Source: JAICYJ01 sp038212095
Lineage (GTDB): Bacteria > Actinomycetota > Thermoleophilia > Gaiellales > JAICJC01
DNA: 64,000 bases
Reading direction: 5' to 3'
NCBI GenBank assembly: GCA_038212095.1
Contig: JBBQUW010000006.1
Location: 1 to 64,000 of the forward strand
Program-made: the position numbers and the translations under genes
Part shown: piece by piece, positions 33,658 to 41,876 of the stretch
How the letters are laid out: each line of letters starts with the position of its first letter
How positions within the stretch are numbered: position 1 is the stretch's first letter
Notes under the pieces: generated by a model
Databases searched by the model: none
Seen by the model: the letters and a program-made list of their open reading frames with translations, nothing else
Told to the model about the DNA's origin: nothing

Positions 33658-33987
33658 TCAGAGGGTGACGTCGTCCAGCCGTGAGACCACCTCGAGCCGC
33701 GCGGCCAGCAGTCCCTGCTCGATCAGCCGATGCACCGAGCCGTTCCCCTGCACGATCACGCAGCGTCCATCATTCTCGCGCACCCGGGCGTCAGTCTCGA
33801 GCAGCAACCGCAGCCCGGTCGAGTCCATGAAGCTGACGTGGCTCAGGTCGAGCACCAGCAACGGTTCGCTCAGCGCCGCCTCGACGCCACTGTGAAATAC
33901 CGGCTCCGCCGCCAGATCGAACTCCCCCGCCAGCTCGATCAGCGTCATGCCGTCGCGCTCCCGGCGCTCGAGGGAGAGGGCCTGCAC
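33658..33987 (-). CDS. STAS-domain anti-sigma factor antagonist
   Basis: Protein of 109 aa. The STAS core contains TLIELAGEFDLAAEPVF and LLVLDLSHVSFMDSTGLRLLL, with the phosphorylatable Ser/Thr in MDSTG. In its unphosphorylated form it would bind an RsbW-like kinase and free the sigma factor. The GTG start directly follows the TAG of the phosphatase gene (no spacer), so the phosphatase and this target are made together. Confidence 0.92.
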   Translation of the reverse strand: MQALSLERRERDGMTLIELAGEFDLAAEPVFHSGVEAALSEPLLVLDLSHVSFMDSTGLRLLLETDARVRENDGRCVIVQGNGSVHRLIEQGLLAARLEVVSRLDDVTL

Positions 33988-36900
33988 CTACATGGCCCTC
34001 AGCACCAGCACCGCCATGTCGTCGCCGACGCTGCCGCGGGCGCGGATCGCATCGGCCCGGATACGCTGCGCGACCTCGACGGCTGAGCTCTCCCCCGGAA
34101 GCGCGACCAGCAGTTCGACCAGCCTGGCGTCACCACCGGCGTCTCTCCAGGAGTCGGTCACGCCGTCAGTGTAGAGGACGACGACGTCGCCGGACTCGAT
34201 CTGCGTGGTGGTGGAACGCAGCTCCGGGTCGGAGTACACGCCCAGCAGCGTGCCGCCCGCGCCCAGCTCCTCGACCGTGCCGTTGCGCCGGCGAACCAGC
34301 GGCGGCGGGTGTCCGGCGCGCGCGAGCTGAAGCCGTGACGGCGAGCCGGTCTCGAGCCGTCCCACCACCGCGGTGCAGAAGCGGATCTGGCCGTCCGTAT
34401 CGGTGCGCAGCAGCGCGGTGTTGACGCTCCCCAACACGTGCAACGGATCGTCGTCTTCGATCGCCGAGGCGCGCGCCGTGTGCCGGGTGACGCCGGTCAG
34501 GGTGGCCGCCACGGCACCCTTGCCGCAGACGTCGCCGATCACGACCGCCCAACGGCCGTCCCCGGTCGAGAACAGGTCGTAGAAGTCGCCTCCGACATCG
34601 ACGCCGTCGCCGCCCGGAACGTACTCGGCAGCCACGTCGAAGCCTGGCACCTTGGGCAGTATCGGTGGCAGTAGGCTGGCCTGCAGCGTGTCGGCGATCG
34701 CGCTGCGTTCACGGAACAGCCGCGCGTTATCGATCGCCAGCGCGGCGCGGTGGGCGAGATCTTCGACCAGCTGCACATCGCTCTCGGTGTACGAGCGGCC
34801 GGACTCGGCGATCACCATCGAGAGCGCGCCAAAGGTGCGGCCGCGGGCCGTCAGCGGCGCGGTGATCACCGAGCGAAGGCCGAGGTCGCGCAGGATGCCG
34901 AGCAGCCTCTCGTCCGGAGAGACCTCCACCAACAACTCGTCCGGGATCGTGGCCAGGTACTCCGTGTGACCTGTGCGAATCACGGCCGGCGCACCGGTCG
35001 GCGCGTCCGGATCGGACGGATAGTCCTGCTCCAGCTGGCGCACAAGCGCCACCTTCTGGGGGTCGGTGTGAGCGACCGCGAGGTTGCGGATCACACCATC
35101 ATCGCCCAACACCGCAACGATGCACCAGTCGGCGAGCCGTGGCACAACCAGCTCGGCCAGCCGCTGCAGCGTCCGCTGATAATCGAGCGACTCCGACAGC
35201 AGGTCGCTGGCGTCGGCGAGGAAGCGCAGCGCGGCCTCGTCCCGCTTTCGCTCGGTCAGGTCGAGCGCGTAGCCGATCCACCGTCTCGACGGCGCGTCGA
35301 TCATCGCAGCCGCAAACAGCACCGCCAGGCTGCTGCCATCCTTACGACGGTACTGACGCTCGTGCGGTGCCAGCCAGCCGGGCTCGAGCAAATGGTTCCA
35401 TTCGACCTCGGTGAGCAGACCGCCGCCCTCGCCCACGATCAGCCGATCGAGGCTGATCGCTCGCTCGCCGAGGTCGTCCCGCGAGTAGCCGATCAGCTCC
35501 AGCAGGGCATCGTTGGCCTCGTCGATCAACAGTCCGCAGCCGCCCGAGACACCCAACACTCCGCTCTCGAAAAGCCCACGGAAGCGGGCATCGCTTTCGC
35601 GCAGGGCCAGCTCCACCAGCTTTCGCTTGGTGATATCGATCGCGATCCCGCCCAGGCCGGTCGACCGGCCCTCGGCATCTCTGTCCACGCGGCTGCGCCC
35701 GTCGATCCAGCGCGTGCGCCCGTCGGGGGTGACGATGCGGTGCTCGGCCTCGTGGCCCTCCCCGTCCAGGCCGGCGCGCGCTCGCGTTGAGACCGTCTCG
35801 CGATCGTCCGGGTGCACCAGGGCGAGGAAGTCGTCATAGGTGCCGCCGAACGTGCCCGGTTCGAGCCCATAGATCCGCTCCAGATTCTGTGACCAGACCA
35901 CCCGTCCGGAGGTGGAGTCCCACTCCCACCAGCCCATGTTGCCCGCCTCCAGCGCCGCCTCCAGACGCTGGTTGACCTGGGAGATGTGTCGAGACAGCAC
36001 AGCCCGGTCGAGCGCGTGCGCGCACTCCGCCGCCAGCGTGTTGATCGCCACGCGCTCCCGGCCCGCCAACGCCGTGGCCGAGTCGAAGCTAAGCGCAAGC
36101 GCACCCAACACCTGACCGTGGGCGATAAGCGGCACGGCCGCCCACGCCACGTGCCGCTCGGCCGCCGCCGCCAGCGCAGGGTAACGCGCGGCCTCGGCGG
36201 GGGAGTCGAGAAAGATCGGCCGGCCCTCGCGGATGCACTCGGCCAGGGGGGCATCATCGTCGCGGTCGAAGCTGCGCCACGCGGCCAGGGCCGGCTCCGG
36301 GTAGCCCCTGCTGCTCATGATCTCGAGCCGCTCTCCTGTCACCCGCACCACGGCTGAGGCGCTGGCACCAAGCACCTGCAAGCCGGCCTCGGCCGTTAGC
36401 TCAGCGACCTCCCCCGGCTCGGTCGCCGCCGCCAGCCGGACGGCGATGTCCGCCAGGCGCTCGGCACGAAGGCGCGCGGCAGCGTCGGCCTGATACAACA
36501 GCGCGCGATCGATTGCCTGCGCGCACTGATTGCCAAGCGCAATCACGAACCCGCGCACTCCGGAGTCGATGGTGCGGCCCGCGTCGAAGCGAAAGCTCAG
36601 CCCGCCCAGCACGCGGTCGGCGACCATCAGCGGCACCGAGGCGCTGGCGACGTCGGCCGGAATCGGCAGATCGGCGTAGCGCTCGTCCCGTCCCTCCCCG
36701 GCGTCGACGAACACCGGCGCGCGGCCACGAACCGCGTCGCCCATCGGTGTGTGCAGCTCGAGCGGGAACGACCTCCACTCTTGCCGCGTCCGGTCGTCGA
36801 GTCCGACCATGGCCATCACCTGGAGCTGGGCTCCGTCCTCGGTCAGGAGGGCGACTGCGCCGGCCGAGGCGTCCAGCACCTCGCGGCCACCCCGTAGCAC

Positions 36901-37332
36901 CAGGTCGGCGATCTCGTCGATCCGCGCTGCGCCGGACAGCTCAGCCGACACCCGCTGGAGCCGCTCGCCGCGGCGGCGAACGTCGATCCACGAGGTGATG
37001 TCACGGAAGGCGAAGGCAGCTCCGGAGGGGCTGCTCGGCGCATCCCACACCGGATAGCAGTCGACCAGGTGCTGGCCGCCGGCCTGCTCGATCTCCAGTC
37101 CACACACGGACTCGCCCTGGACGGCACGGCCGACGGCCGACACCAGCTCGGGCGAGAGCTGCGGGAAGAGTTCGAGGGCGATGCCTTCCGGGCCAGCCCC
37201 GAGCAGCTGTCGCAATGCGCGATTGGCCGAGCGCAGCCGCATCTCGGCATCGACCACGCCGAAGCAGAACGGCGCATCGTCCATGCCGCCGGTCACCGGC
37301 TCCAGCTCGGCAGACTTCCGCGCTGCCGCCAT
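33988..37332 (-). CDS. Multi-sensor PP2C (SpoIIE/RsbU-type) phosphatase with PAS and GAF domains
   Basis: Protein of 1114 aa. The order is: PAS-like (about 20-115), GAF (about 125-280), GAF (about 300-440), PAS/PAC (about 455-580, WWEWDSTSGRVVWSQNLERIYGL), PAS (about 585-705), GAF (about 715-870) and the SpoIIE-type PP2C domain (about 885-1114). The metal-binding motifs are complete: DVGGDFYDLF, VVIGDVCGKG, YTDGVTD and DDMAVLVLR. It would dephosphorylate STAS proteins in response to redox, light or small-molecule cues. STAS genes flank it on both sides with no gap. It is soluble, with no membrane helices. Confidence 0.95.
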   Translation of the reverse strand: MAAARKSAELEPVTGGMDDAPFCFGVVDAEMRLRSANRALRQLLGAGPEGIALELFPQLSPELVSAVGRAVQGESVCGLEIEQAGGQHLVDCYPVWDAPSSPSGAAFAFRDITSWIDVRRRGERLQRVSAELSGAARIDEIADLVLRGGREVLDASAGAVALLTEDGAQLQVMAMVGLDDRTRQEWRSFPLELHTPMGDAVRGRAPVFVDAGEGRDERYADLPIPADVASASVPLMVADRVLGGLSFRFDAGRTIDSGVRGFVIALGNQCAQAIDRALLYQADAAARLRAERLADIAVRLAAATEPGEVAELTAEAGLQVLGASASAVVRVTGERLEIMSSRGYPEPALAAWRSFDRDDDAPLAECIREGRPIFLDSPAEAARYPALAAAAERHVAWAAVPLIAHGQVLGALALSFDSATALAGRERVAINTLAAECAHALDRAVLSRHISQVNQRLEAALEAGNMGWWEWDSTSGRVVWSQNLERIYGLEPGTFGGTYDDFLALVHPDDRETVSTRARAGLDGEGHEAEHRIVTPDGRTRWIDGRSRVDRDAEGRSTGLGGIAIDITKRKLVELALRESDARFRGLFESGVLGVSGGCGLLIDEANDALLELIGYSRDDLGERAISLDRLIVGEGGGLLTEVEWNHLLEPGWLAPHERQYRRKDGSSLAVLFAAAMIDAPSRRWIGYALDLTERKRDEAALRFLADASDLLSESLDYQRTLQRLAELVVPRLADWCIVAVLGDDGVIRNLAVAHTDPQKVALVRQLEQDYPSDPDAPTGAPAVIRTGHTEYLATIPDELLVEVSPDERLLGILRDLGLRSVITAPLTARGRTFGALSMVIAESGRSYTESDVQLVEDLAHRAALAIDNARLFRERSAIADTLQASLLPPILPKVPGFDVAAEYVPGGDGVDVGGDFYDLFSTGDGRWAVVIGDVCGKGAVAATLTGVTRHTARASAIEDDDPLHVLGSVNTALLRTDTDGQIRFCTAVVGRLETGSPSRLQLARAGHPPPLVRRRNGTVEELGAGGTLLGVYSDPELRSTTTQIESGDVVVLYTDGVTDSWRDAGGDARLVELLVALPGESSAVEVAQRIRADAIRARGSVGDDMAVLVLRAM

Positions 37333-37665
37333 CTACGGGATGAGGTGGACCGTTCGGGCGATCAGGGTCATGTCCAGGATCCGCCTGACTGCGGGGGAGG
37401 CGTTCATCAGCTCGAGCCGGCCGCCGCGTGCGGACAGACGCTGGGCGGAGGCCAGCAACACACCCAGCGCGGTCGAGTCGAGGAAGAGCACGTCGGAAGC
37501 ATCGAGCCGTACGATCGCCCCCTCTGCCTCGGCGGAGTCGAGCGCCTGCCGCAACGCGTCAGCCGAGCCGATGTCCAGCTCGCCCTTTATCCGCAGCTCA
37601 GTCACGACCTCCTCCACCTGCCTCCGCTCGAACTGCGGGTGAGATCCGGAGTCACGTTCCTGCAC
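37333..37665 (-). CDS. STAS-domain anti-sigma factor antagonist
   Basis: Protein of 110 aa. TELRIKGELDIGSADALRQAL and AIVRLDASDVLFLDSTALGVLL show the STAS fold with the phospho-Ser in LDSTAL. Its stop codon abuts the phosphatase start. It is one of three STAS genes in the operon and a fourth lies at 41.0 kb. Each probably reports a different input to a shared kinase. Confidence 0.92.
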   Translation of the reverse strand: MQERDSGSHPQFERRQVEEVVTELRIKGELDIGSADALRQALDSAEAEGAIVRLDASDVLFLDSTALGVLLASAQRLSARGGRLELMNASPAVRRILDMTLIARTVHLIP

Positions 37666-37727
37666 GCCAAGCTCCCTCTCTCAACTGAGCCGGAGTCCAC
37701 TCCGCATACCGGCGCCACGCGCGCCGA

Positions 37728-38141
37728 TCACGTCGCGACCTCGAGCGCGAACGTCATCACGACCTCGGTGCCCGAGGGCGGAAACGGACGAATCTCCACA
37801 TTCTGTGTCAGCGCGGCGATCACCGGTAAGCCCAAACCCAGTCCGGGGCTATCGACGCGCGGCGCGAAACCGCGACCGCGGTCGCGAACGGAGATCGTCA
37901 ACGCGGAGCTGGCATACTCGGCGGTCAGCTCGATCTCGGGTTCATCCCTTCCACTGCCGTCGCGATAGGCATGTTGTACGACGTTCGTGCACGCCTCGGT
38001 TACCGCCAGCAGAACGTCGGACGCGAGCGCCTCTGATAGCGCTTGGCCGTCGAGGAAACCTGCCACGGCATGGCGGACGAGCGGAATGTTCTCTGCTGTC
38101 GATGGCACCGTCAGTTCCAACTGAACCTGCTCCCCGGTCAT
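37728..38141 (-). CDS. RsbW-like anti-sigma factor / serine kinase (HATPase)
   Basis: Protein of 137 aa of the GHKL ATPase group. The N-box is AVTEACTNVVQHAYRDG, G1 is VRDRGRGF and G2 is PGLGLGLPVIAALT. The family holds SigB/SigF-type sigma factors inactive or phosphorylates STAS antagonists. The ATG overlaps the upstream STAS stop by 4 bp, the classic rsbV-rsbW arrangement. Likely clients are the two sigma factors encoded on the facing strand. Confidence 0.93.
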   Translation of the reverse strand: MTGEQVQLELTVPSTAENIPLVRHAVAGFLDGQALSEALASDVLLAVTEACTNVVQHAYRDGSGRDEPEIELTAEYASSALTISVRDRGRGFAPRVDSPGLGLGLPVIAALTQNVEIRPFPPSGTEVVMTFALEVAT

Positions 38142-38512
38142 CGCGGCACCCCCAAGCTCGAGTGAGAACTCGGAACGAGCGCGTCCTCCTGCCGACTGTA
38201 CACCGGCAGCACCGCATCCAAACCGGTCAGCTCAAGGATCCGCCGCACCGCTGCCCCCGATTCCCGTCCCACGACCAGTGCCCAGCGGCGCCCGGAGTCA
38301 ACGGTATCTCGGTGCGATGTGATCAGTGCGCCGAGCACCGCTGAATCGATGAACGCCGCGTCTGAGAGATCGACGATCACCAACGATCCATCGGCTGCCT
38401 GGTTCAAGGTTTCCTTCAGCTCATCTACGGAGGCGAGATCGTGCTCGCCCCTGAGCGCAACAATGCAGGCGCCGCCCTCATGGCGCACCAGCGAGATCGT
38501 CCGCACGCTCAT
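38138..38512 (-). CDS. STAS-domain anti-sigma factor antagonist (RsbV-like), first gene of the stress operon
   Basis: Protein of 124 aa starting MSVRTISLVRHEGG. The core has CIVALRGEHDLASVDELKETL and SLVIVDLSDAAFIDSAVLGALI, with the candidate phospho-Ser in FIDSAV. Its ATG at 38512 lies 9 nt downstream of the -10 box of a SigB/SigF-type promoter, so the operon is probably autoregulated and its first mRNA leaderless. A long C-terminal tail (residues 100-124) is unusual for RsbV. Confidence 0.92.
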   Translation of the reverse strand: MSVRTISLVRHEGGACIVALRGEHDLASVDELKETLNQAADGSLVIVDLSDAAFIDSAVLGALITSHRDTVDSGRRWALVVGRESGAAVRRILELTGLDAVLPVYSRQEDALVPSSHSSLGVPR

Positions 38513-38521
38513 GGCCCCACG

Positions 38522-38546
38522 ATACCCGGTCTGCGGGACGGCAAAC
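38522..38546 (-). promoter_or_regulatory. SigB/SigF-type promoter for the STAS-RsbW-PP2C operon
   Basis: On the minus strand, GTTT (38546-38543), 15 nt, then GGGTAT (38527-38522). This matches the SigB/SigF consensus GTTT-N14-17-GGGTAT. Nine nt separate the -10 box from the ATG at 38512. It predicts positive feedback of the stress sigma factor on its own regulators. Confidence 0.75.
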
Positions 38547-38586
38547 ATCGCAGTCCCGCGATCGCGCCATCGCTAGGCTGCCTGGC

Positions 38587-38916
38587 ATGGACATGCGAGC
38601 ACACACCGTGAGGGCACATCTGTCGGCTGCGGCGCCGCAGACCGACGTGCTGGTTCCGCTCGCGCTGGTCACCGGCGCGCGGGCCGGCCTGTCGGTGGAA
38701 CAGATCGATGACCTGGCGATGGCGATCGAACTGTTGGTGCGTCACCGGCCGCGGGTCGACCGTCACGCCGTGTTCGCCGTCGACCAGGGCCAGATCAAGG
38801 TCGCGCTCACCGGCATCGACGCCGAGTGGGTGGAGCGCCGCGGGCAGATGCTGGCGGTGCTCGTGTCGGACGTGAACGTCGCACCGACCGAGGTAGTCCT
38901 GCGTGTCGACGCGTGA
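38587..38916 (+). CDS. Small protein upstream of sigma factor, degenerate anti-sigma (HATPase)-like
   Basis: Protein of 109 aa. Residues 20-60 (LVPLALVTGARAGLSVEQIDDLAMAIELLVRHRP) resemble the first helices of RsbW-type ATPases, where ELLV replaces the EACTN-type N-box. The glycine boxes are missing and the second half is beta-rich. It overlaps the sigma gene by 14 bp. It may be a non-catalytic anti-sigma factor for that sigma; this is inference from position and partial likeness. Confidence 0.6.
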   Translation: MDMRAHTVRAHLSAAAPQTDVLVPLALVTGARAGLSVEQIDDLAMAIELLVRHRPRVDRHAVFAVDQGQIKVALTGIDAEWVERRGQMLAVLVSDVNVAPTEVVLRVDA

Positions 38917-39610
38917 CAGCGTGGAGGGGCTCGTTGGCCGGGTCGTGGCCGGCGATGAGACGGCCGGCGACCTGCTTGTGGCAGCCATGCGGCCGTTGGT
39001 GAGCGGCATGGCACGCCGGTTCGAGGGCCGCGTGTCGCGAGCCGACCTGGAGCAGGCTGGCATGGTGGGACTGCTGCAGGCGGCACGGCGCTTCGACCCC
39101 ACCAACGGCACGCCGTTCGGCGGATACGCGGCGCCGTTCGTGATGGGAGAGATGCTGGCCTGTGTCCGACAGCTGGCGGGGCCGGTGCGAATGCCGCGGT
39201 CCCTGAACGAGAGCCGCGGCATCACGACCACGGCGATCGAGGAGCTGACCGCCACACTCGGCCGCAGTCCGAACGTCGACGAGATCGCCGCACACACCGC
39301 ACTCGACCACGACGCCGTGCTCGAGGCACTGCGCGCGCGGATGGCGCTGGCGCCGGTCGCACTGGACGACCTGCGCGAGCACGAGCTTGGCCTGCACGAC
39401 GACGGGCTGCGAACCGTCGAGCAGCGGCTCGACCTGGGCGCCCAGCTCGAGCGGCTCGATCCGCGCAGCCGGCAGGTGGTGATGCTCCGGTTCGGACTCG
39501 AGCTGTCGCAGCGAGAGATCGCTTCCCGGCTGGGCATCTCACAGATGCACGTTTCACGGCTGCTGCGCGGGGCCCTCGCGGTGCTGGCTGACGACGACTC
39601 CAGCGCCTGA
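38903..39610 (+). CDS. SigB/SigF/SigG-family RNA polymerase sigma factor
   Basis: Protein of 235 aa with region 2 (RADLEQAGMVGLLQAARRFDPTNGTPFGGYAAPFVMGEML), region 3 (VRMPRSLNESRG, LTATLGRSPNVDEIA) and region 4 (LDPRSRQVVMLRFGLELSQREIASRLGISQMHVSRLLRGAL). It has the SigB/F layout of about 250 aa without region 1.1. GTG start at 38903, inside the end of the preceding small gene. It presumably recognises GTTT/GGGTA promoters of the kind found nearby. Confidence 0.93.
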   Translation: MSTRDSVEGLVGRVVAGDETAGDLLVAAMRPLVSGMARRFEGRVSRADLEQAGMVGLLQAARRFDPTNGTPFGGYAAPFVMGEMLACVRQLAGPVRMPRSLNESRGITTTAIEELTATLGRSPNVDEIAAHTALDHDAVLEALRARMALAPVALDDLREHELGLHDDGLRTVEQRLDLGAQLERLDPRSRQVVMLRFGLELSQREIASRLGISQMHVSRLLRGALAVLADDDSSA

Positions 39611-39716
39611 ACAACGAATCGATGTTTCAGATCCCGCGCGCGCACACACCTGCTCCTTGCGCGCCGATCCGGGCGCTACGTGACACAGACACTGCTTCCG
39701 CAGAGGAGACGGCCAG

Positions 39717-40487
39717 ATGCCCACAGCTGACCACCGCACCGACACCGAGCTCGTCATCGCTCACCGACAGACCGGCGACGAGGATGCGCGCGAGGCGCTG
39801 ATCCTCAGGTACTCGGGCCTCGCGCGCGCGATCGCCCGTCGCTTCGCACGTCGTGGGCTGCACCACGACGACATCGTCCAGAGCGGGTACCTGGGCCTGA
39901 TCCAGGCGGTTGATCGTTACGACCCCTCGCGCGGCGTGCCGCTGAAGGCCTATGCCGCCCGCACCATCGAGGGCGAGATCATGCACCTGTTCCGCGATCG
40001 TGGATGGGCGGTACGGGTTCCGCGGTCGCTCCAGGAGATGAGCCGCTCGATGGCGGTTGCATCCGAGCACCTCGGCCACCGTCTGGGACGCAAGCCGACC
40101 GTCGCCGAGCTGGCCGACGCCACCGGCCACAGCGAGGACGAGGTCGCCGAGGCGCTGATGGCCCAGCGCGCGTACGTGGCAGAGCCGCTCACCGAGCCGG
40201 GTGCCGGCGAGGGCGACGAGGACATGCGGCCCGTGCCGGCGCTAATGGTCGACGAGGACGGCTTTCGCGATGTGCGCGACCGAGACGAGGTGTGGCAGGC
40301 GATGCGGCACCTGCCGGCCCGCGAGCGCGAGATCGTGCGGCTGCGCTTTGTCGAGGACATGACGCAGTCCGAGATCGCCAGTGAGATGGGCATCAGCCAG
40401 ATGCACGTGTCGCGCCTGCTCCGCTCCGCGCTCGATGGCCTGCGCAGTTCGCTCACCGAGCCGGCCTCGCAGCGGCTCGCCTCCTGA
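39717..40487 (+). CDS. SigB/SigF-family RNA polymerase sigma factor (second)
   Basis: Protein of 256 aa. Region 2 is HDDIVQSGYLGLIQAVDRYDPSRGVPLKAYAARTIEGEIMHLFRDRGWAVRVPRSLQE, region 3 GHRLGRKPTVAELADATG and region 4 LPAREREIVRLRFVEDMTQSEIASEMGISQMHVSRLLRSAL. It is closer to the SigF consensus than its neighbour (RDRGWAVRVPR is canonical). The ATG at 39717 follows GGAGACGGCCAG. Two paralogous stress sigma factors in tandem suggest separate inputs with shared promoter sites. Confidence 0.94.
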   Translation: MPTADHRTDTELVIAHRQTGDEDAREALILRYSGLARAIARRFARRGLHHDDIVQSGYLGLIQAVDRYDPSRGVPLKAYAARTIEGEIMHLFRDRGWAVRVPRSLQEMSRSMAVASEHLGHRLGRKPTVAELADATGHSEDEVAEALMAQRAYVAEPLTEPGAGEGDEDMRPVPALMVDEDGFRDVRDRDEVWQAMRHLPAREREIVRLRFVEDMTQSEIASEMGISQMHVSRLLRSALDGLRSSLTEPASQRLAS

Positions 40488-40574
40488 CTCCAGATCAATC
40501 GCACGCACCAGCCGGGCGGTTCAGACGAACCGTCCGGCTCGGCGTCAACAGCGAGAACATCCTGCATAGAGCCG

Positions 40575-40600
40575 GTTTGCTCGGGGCCACCACCGGGTAT
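40575..40600 (+). promoter_or_regulatory. SigB/SigF-type promoter
   Basis: GTTT at 40575-40578, 16 nt, GGGTAT at 40595-40600. The downstream gene starts at 40636 with its own ribosome site (AAAGGA), so here the mRNA has a leader of about 30 nt. Confidence 0.72.
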
Positions 40601-40635
40601 TGATGAGGTGACAATCGATCGAAAGGACGTATCCC

Positions 40636-40878
40636 ATGCGGATCGGCTCATCAATCGTTCTCATCGCCGTCGGCGCGATCCTGCGCTCCGCGCTCACGCT
40701 CAATCACAAGGTCGGCAGCACGTACGTCAACTGGAACATCGTCGGCGACGTGCTGATGGCGGCCGGCGTGGTCGGCCTCGTGATGTCGATGTTCTGGATG
40801 GCGGCCGCCTCCCGCCGCGGCACCACCGTGGCGGACGATCGCCCGATCGACGCGACGAACCGACCGTACGTCTCGTAG
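40636..40878 (+). CDS. Small two-helix membrane protein (DUF6458-like)
   Basis: Protein of 80 aa. MRIGSSIVLIAVGAILRSAL and VNWNIVGDVLMAAGVVGLVMSMFWMAA form two membrane helices with a short loop, followed by a polar tail. Small proteins beginning this way are frequent in actinobacterial stress regulons. The strong SigB/SigF-type promoter 35 bp upstream supports a general-stress gene. Ribosome site AAAGGA before the ATG. Function unknown. Confidence 0.75.
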   Translation: MRIGSSIVLIAVGAILRSALTLNHKVGSTYVNWNIVGDVLMAAGVVGLVMSMFWMAAASRRGTTVADDRPIDATNRPYVS

Positions 40879-40890
40879 CGCTCGAAATGG

Positions 40891-40945
40891 CCTCCGCACG
40901 GTGCGGAGGGAAAGGACGGGGACGGCCGCGGTGGGCGCGGCCGTC
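40891..40945 (+). terminator. Tandem hairpin terminator
   Basis: Two adjacent stems follow the small membrane gene. CCTCCGCA/TGCGGAGG (40891-40898 with 40902-40909) forms 8 bp with a 3-nt loop. GACGGCCGCG/CGCGGCCGTC (40921-40930 with 40936-40945) forms 10 bp with a 5-nt loop. Either or both would end transcription before the next SigB-type promoter. Confidence 0.65.
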
Positions 40946-40977
40946 CTCGCGCCATTTGCACGTGGTACGCACGGGCG

Positions 40978-41003
40978 GTTTGGACTGTGCGTGACGCGGG
41001 TAC
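40978..41003 (+). promoter_or_regulatory. SigB/SigF-type promoter for STAS gene
   Basis: GTTT at 40978-40981, 16 nt, GGGTAC at 40998-41003. The GTG start of the STAS gene lies at 41013, with only 9 nt between, implying a leaderless or near-leaderless mRNA. Confidence 0.7.
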
Positions 41004-41012
41004 ATCCGGCGC

Positions 41013-41357
41013 GTGGCGAAGCGGCACTCCCTGACAGCGAAGAGCGATCTCCCGGTCGATGGCTGGGCCTCGGTGACGCTGACCGGAGAGCTCGATCTGG
41101 CGTCAGCTGACCGGCTTCGCGACGTGCTGGAGGGTGCCATCGACACGGGCGTGCGGATCGTCAGCGTCGACGCCCGCCAGGTCACGCTGCTCGACTCGAC
41201 GTCCCTTGGCGTACTGCTCTTCTTCGCACGCCTGCTGCGGGATCGCGGCGGCCACCTGGAGCTGGTGTACGCGACGCCGTCAGTCAAGCGCACCCTGCAG
41301 GTGGCGGCGCTGGGGCGGGCGATGGAGCTGGTCGAACGGCCGGCCGGCGACAGCTGA
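41013..41357 (+). CDS. STAS-domain anti-sigma factor antagonist
   Basis: Protein of 114 aa. SVTLTGELDLASADRLRDVL and VRIVSVDARQVTLLDSTSLGVLLFFARLL show the STAS fold; the phospho-acceptor is the Ser/Thr in LDSTSLG. GTG start at 41013. It lies apart from the main operon and has its own SigB/SigF-type promoter, giving a second positive loop onto the anti-sigma kinase. Confidence 0.9.
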   Translation: MAKRHSLTAKSDLPVDGWASVTLTGELDLASADRLRDVLEGAIDTGVRIVSVDARQVTLLDSTSLGVLLFFARLLRDRGGHLELVYATPSVKRTLQVAALGRAMELVERPAGDS

Positions 41358-41371
41358 CGACCGCTGAGGCC

Positions 41372-41397
41372 GTTTGCAGGTGATGGAGGACGGGTAG
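41372..41397 (+). promoter_or_regulatory. SigB/SigF-type promoter upstream of a tiny hydrophobic ORF
   Basis: GTTT at 41372-41375, 16 nt, GGGTAG at 41392-41397. The only coding-like stretch downstream before csbD is a very small hydrophobic frame ending at 41533. Confidence 0.6.
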
Positions 41398-41422
41398 TCG
41401 GGCTGGAGACGGCTCAACGAAA

Positions 41423-41533
41423 CTGGAGATCACAGTTCCGAGGGCGAGAAGTGGGGCAAAGAGGGCTTGGGTAGGAATCATCGGCCTGATCGTGATCATC
41501 ATCATCGTGATCGTCATCCTGCGCGTTCTCTGA
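41423..41533 (+). other. Possible tiny membrane peptide, no canonical start
   Basis: The frame ending at the TGA at 41531-41533 finishes with WVGIIGLIVIIIIVIVILRV, a strong single membrane helix preceded by basic residues (ARSGAKRA). It has no in-frame ATG, GTG or TTG before the helix; the CTG at 41423 is the best candidate. The SigB/SigF-type promoter lies just upstream. Hydrophobic peptides of 25-40 aa are typical stress products, but the missing start keeps this tentative. Confidence 0.35.
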
Positions 41534-41597
41534 TGCGACGGAATCGGTGCGAGAGGCGTGGCGGGTAGGGGCGCCGTCTCCGAGATGGCCGACCGAT

Positions 41598-41624
41598 GTT
41601 TGGGCACACGCCGGACGCGGGAAG
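41598..41624 (+). promoter_or_regulatory. Weak SigB/SigF-like promoter before csbD
   Basis: GTTT at 41598-41601, 17 nt, GGGAAG at 41619-41624. The -10 box departs from GGGTA, so this is a weak match, but csbD genes are classic SigB targets. Confidence 0.35.
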
Positions 41625-41681
41625 AGCAGATCGATACGGCCGCCGCCGGGCGGACGCGGACAAACCACCAGGAGGGGCGCT

Positions 41682-41858
41682 GTGGGTGACAAGATCGACA
41701 CCACGAAGGGCACGATCAAGGAAGAGATCGGCCGGGCCACTGACGATGAGCAGCTGACCCGCGAGGGTCAGGTCGACCAGGCCAAGGGCGACATCAAGCG
41801 CGGCGTCGACAACGCTGGCGATGCCGTCAAGCGAGCCGTCGACAGGGTCGCCGACTGA
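41682..41858 (+). CDS. csbD: CsbD-family general stress protein
   Basis: Protein of 58 aa: VGDKIDTTKGTIKEEIGRAT, then LTREGQVDQAKGDIKRGVDNAGDAVKRAVD. The repeating K/E/G-rich helices (KGxIKEEIG, GQVDQAKGDIK) are diagnostic of CsbD. The GTG at 41682 has a strong AGGAGG 7 nt upstream; the longer frame before it is Arg/Pro-rich shadow. CsbD is a small, highly charged, disordered protein induced by SigB in Bacillus; its molecular role is unknown. Confidence 0.9.
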   Translation: MGDKIDTTKGTIKEEIGRATDDEQLTREGQVDQAKGDIKRGVDNAGDAVKRAVDRVAD

Positions 41859-41876
41859 GCGATGCGCGATCGCCTC

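Noticed and set aside
39620..39716. SigB-type promoter before the second sigma gene
   Set aside because: A GTTT is present but no GGGTA follows at a suitable distance.
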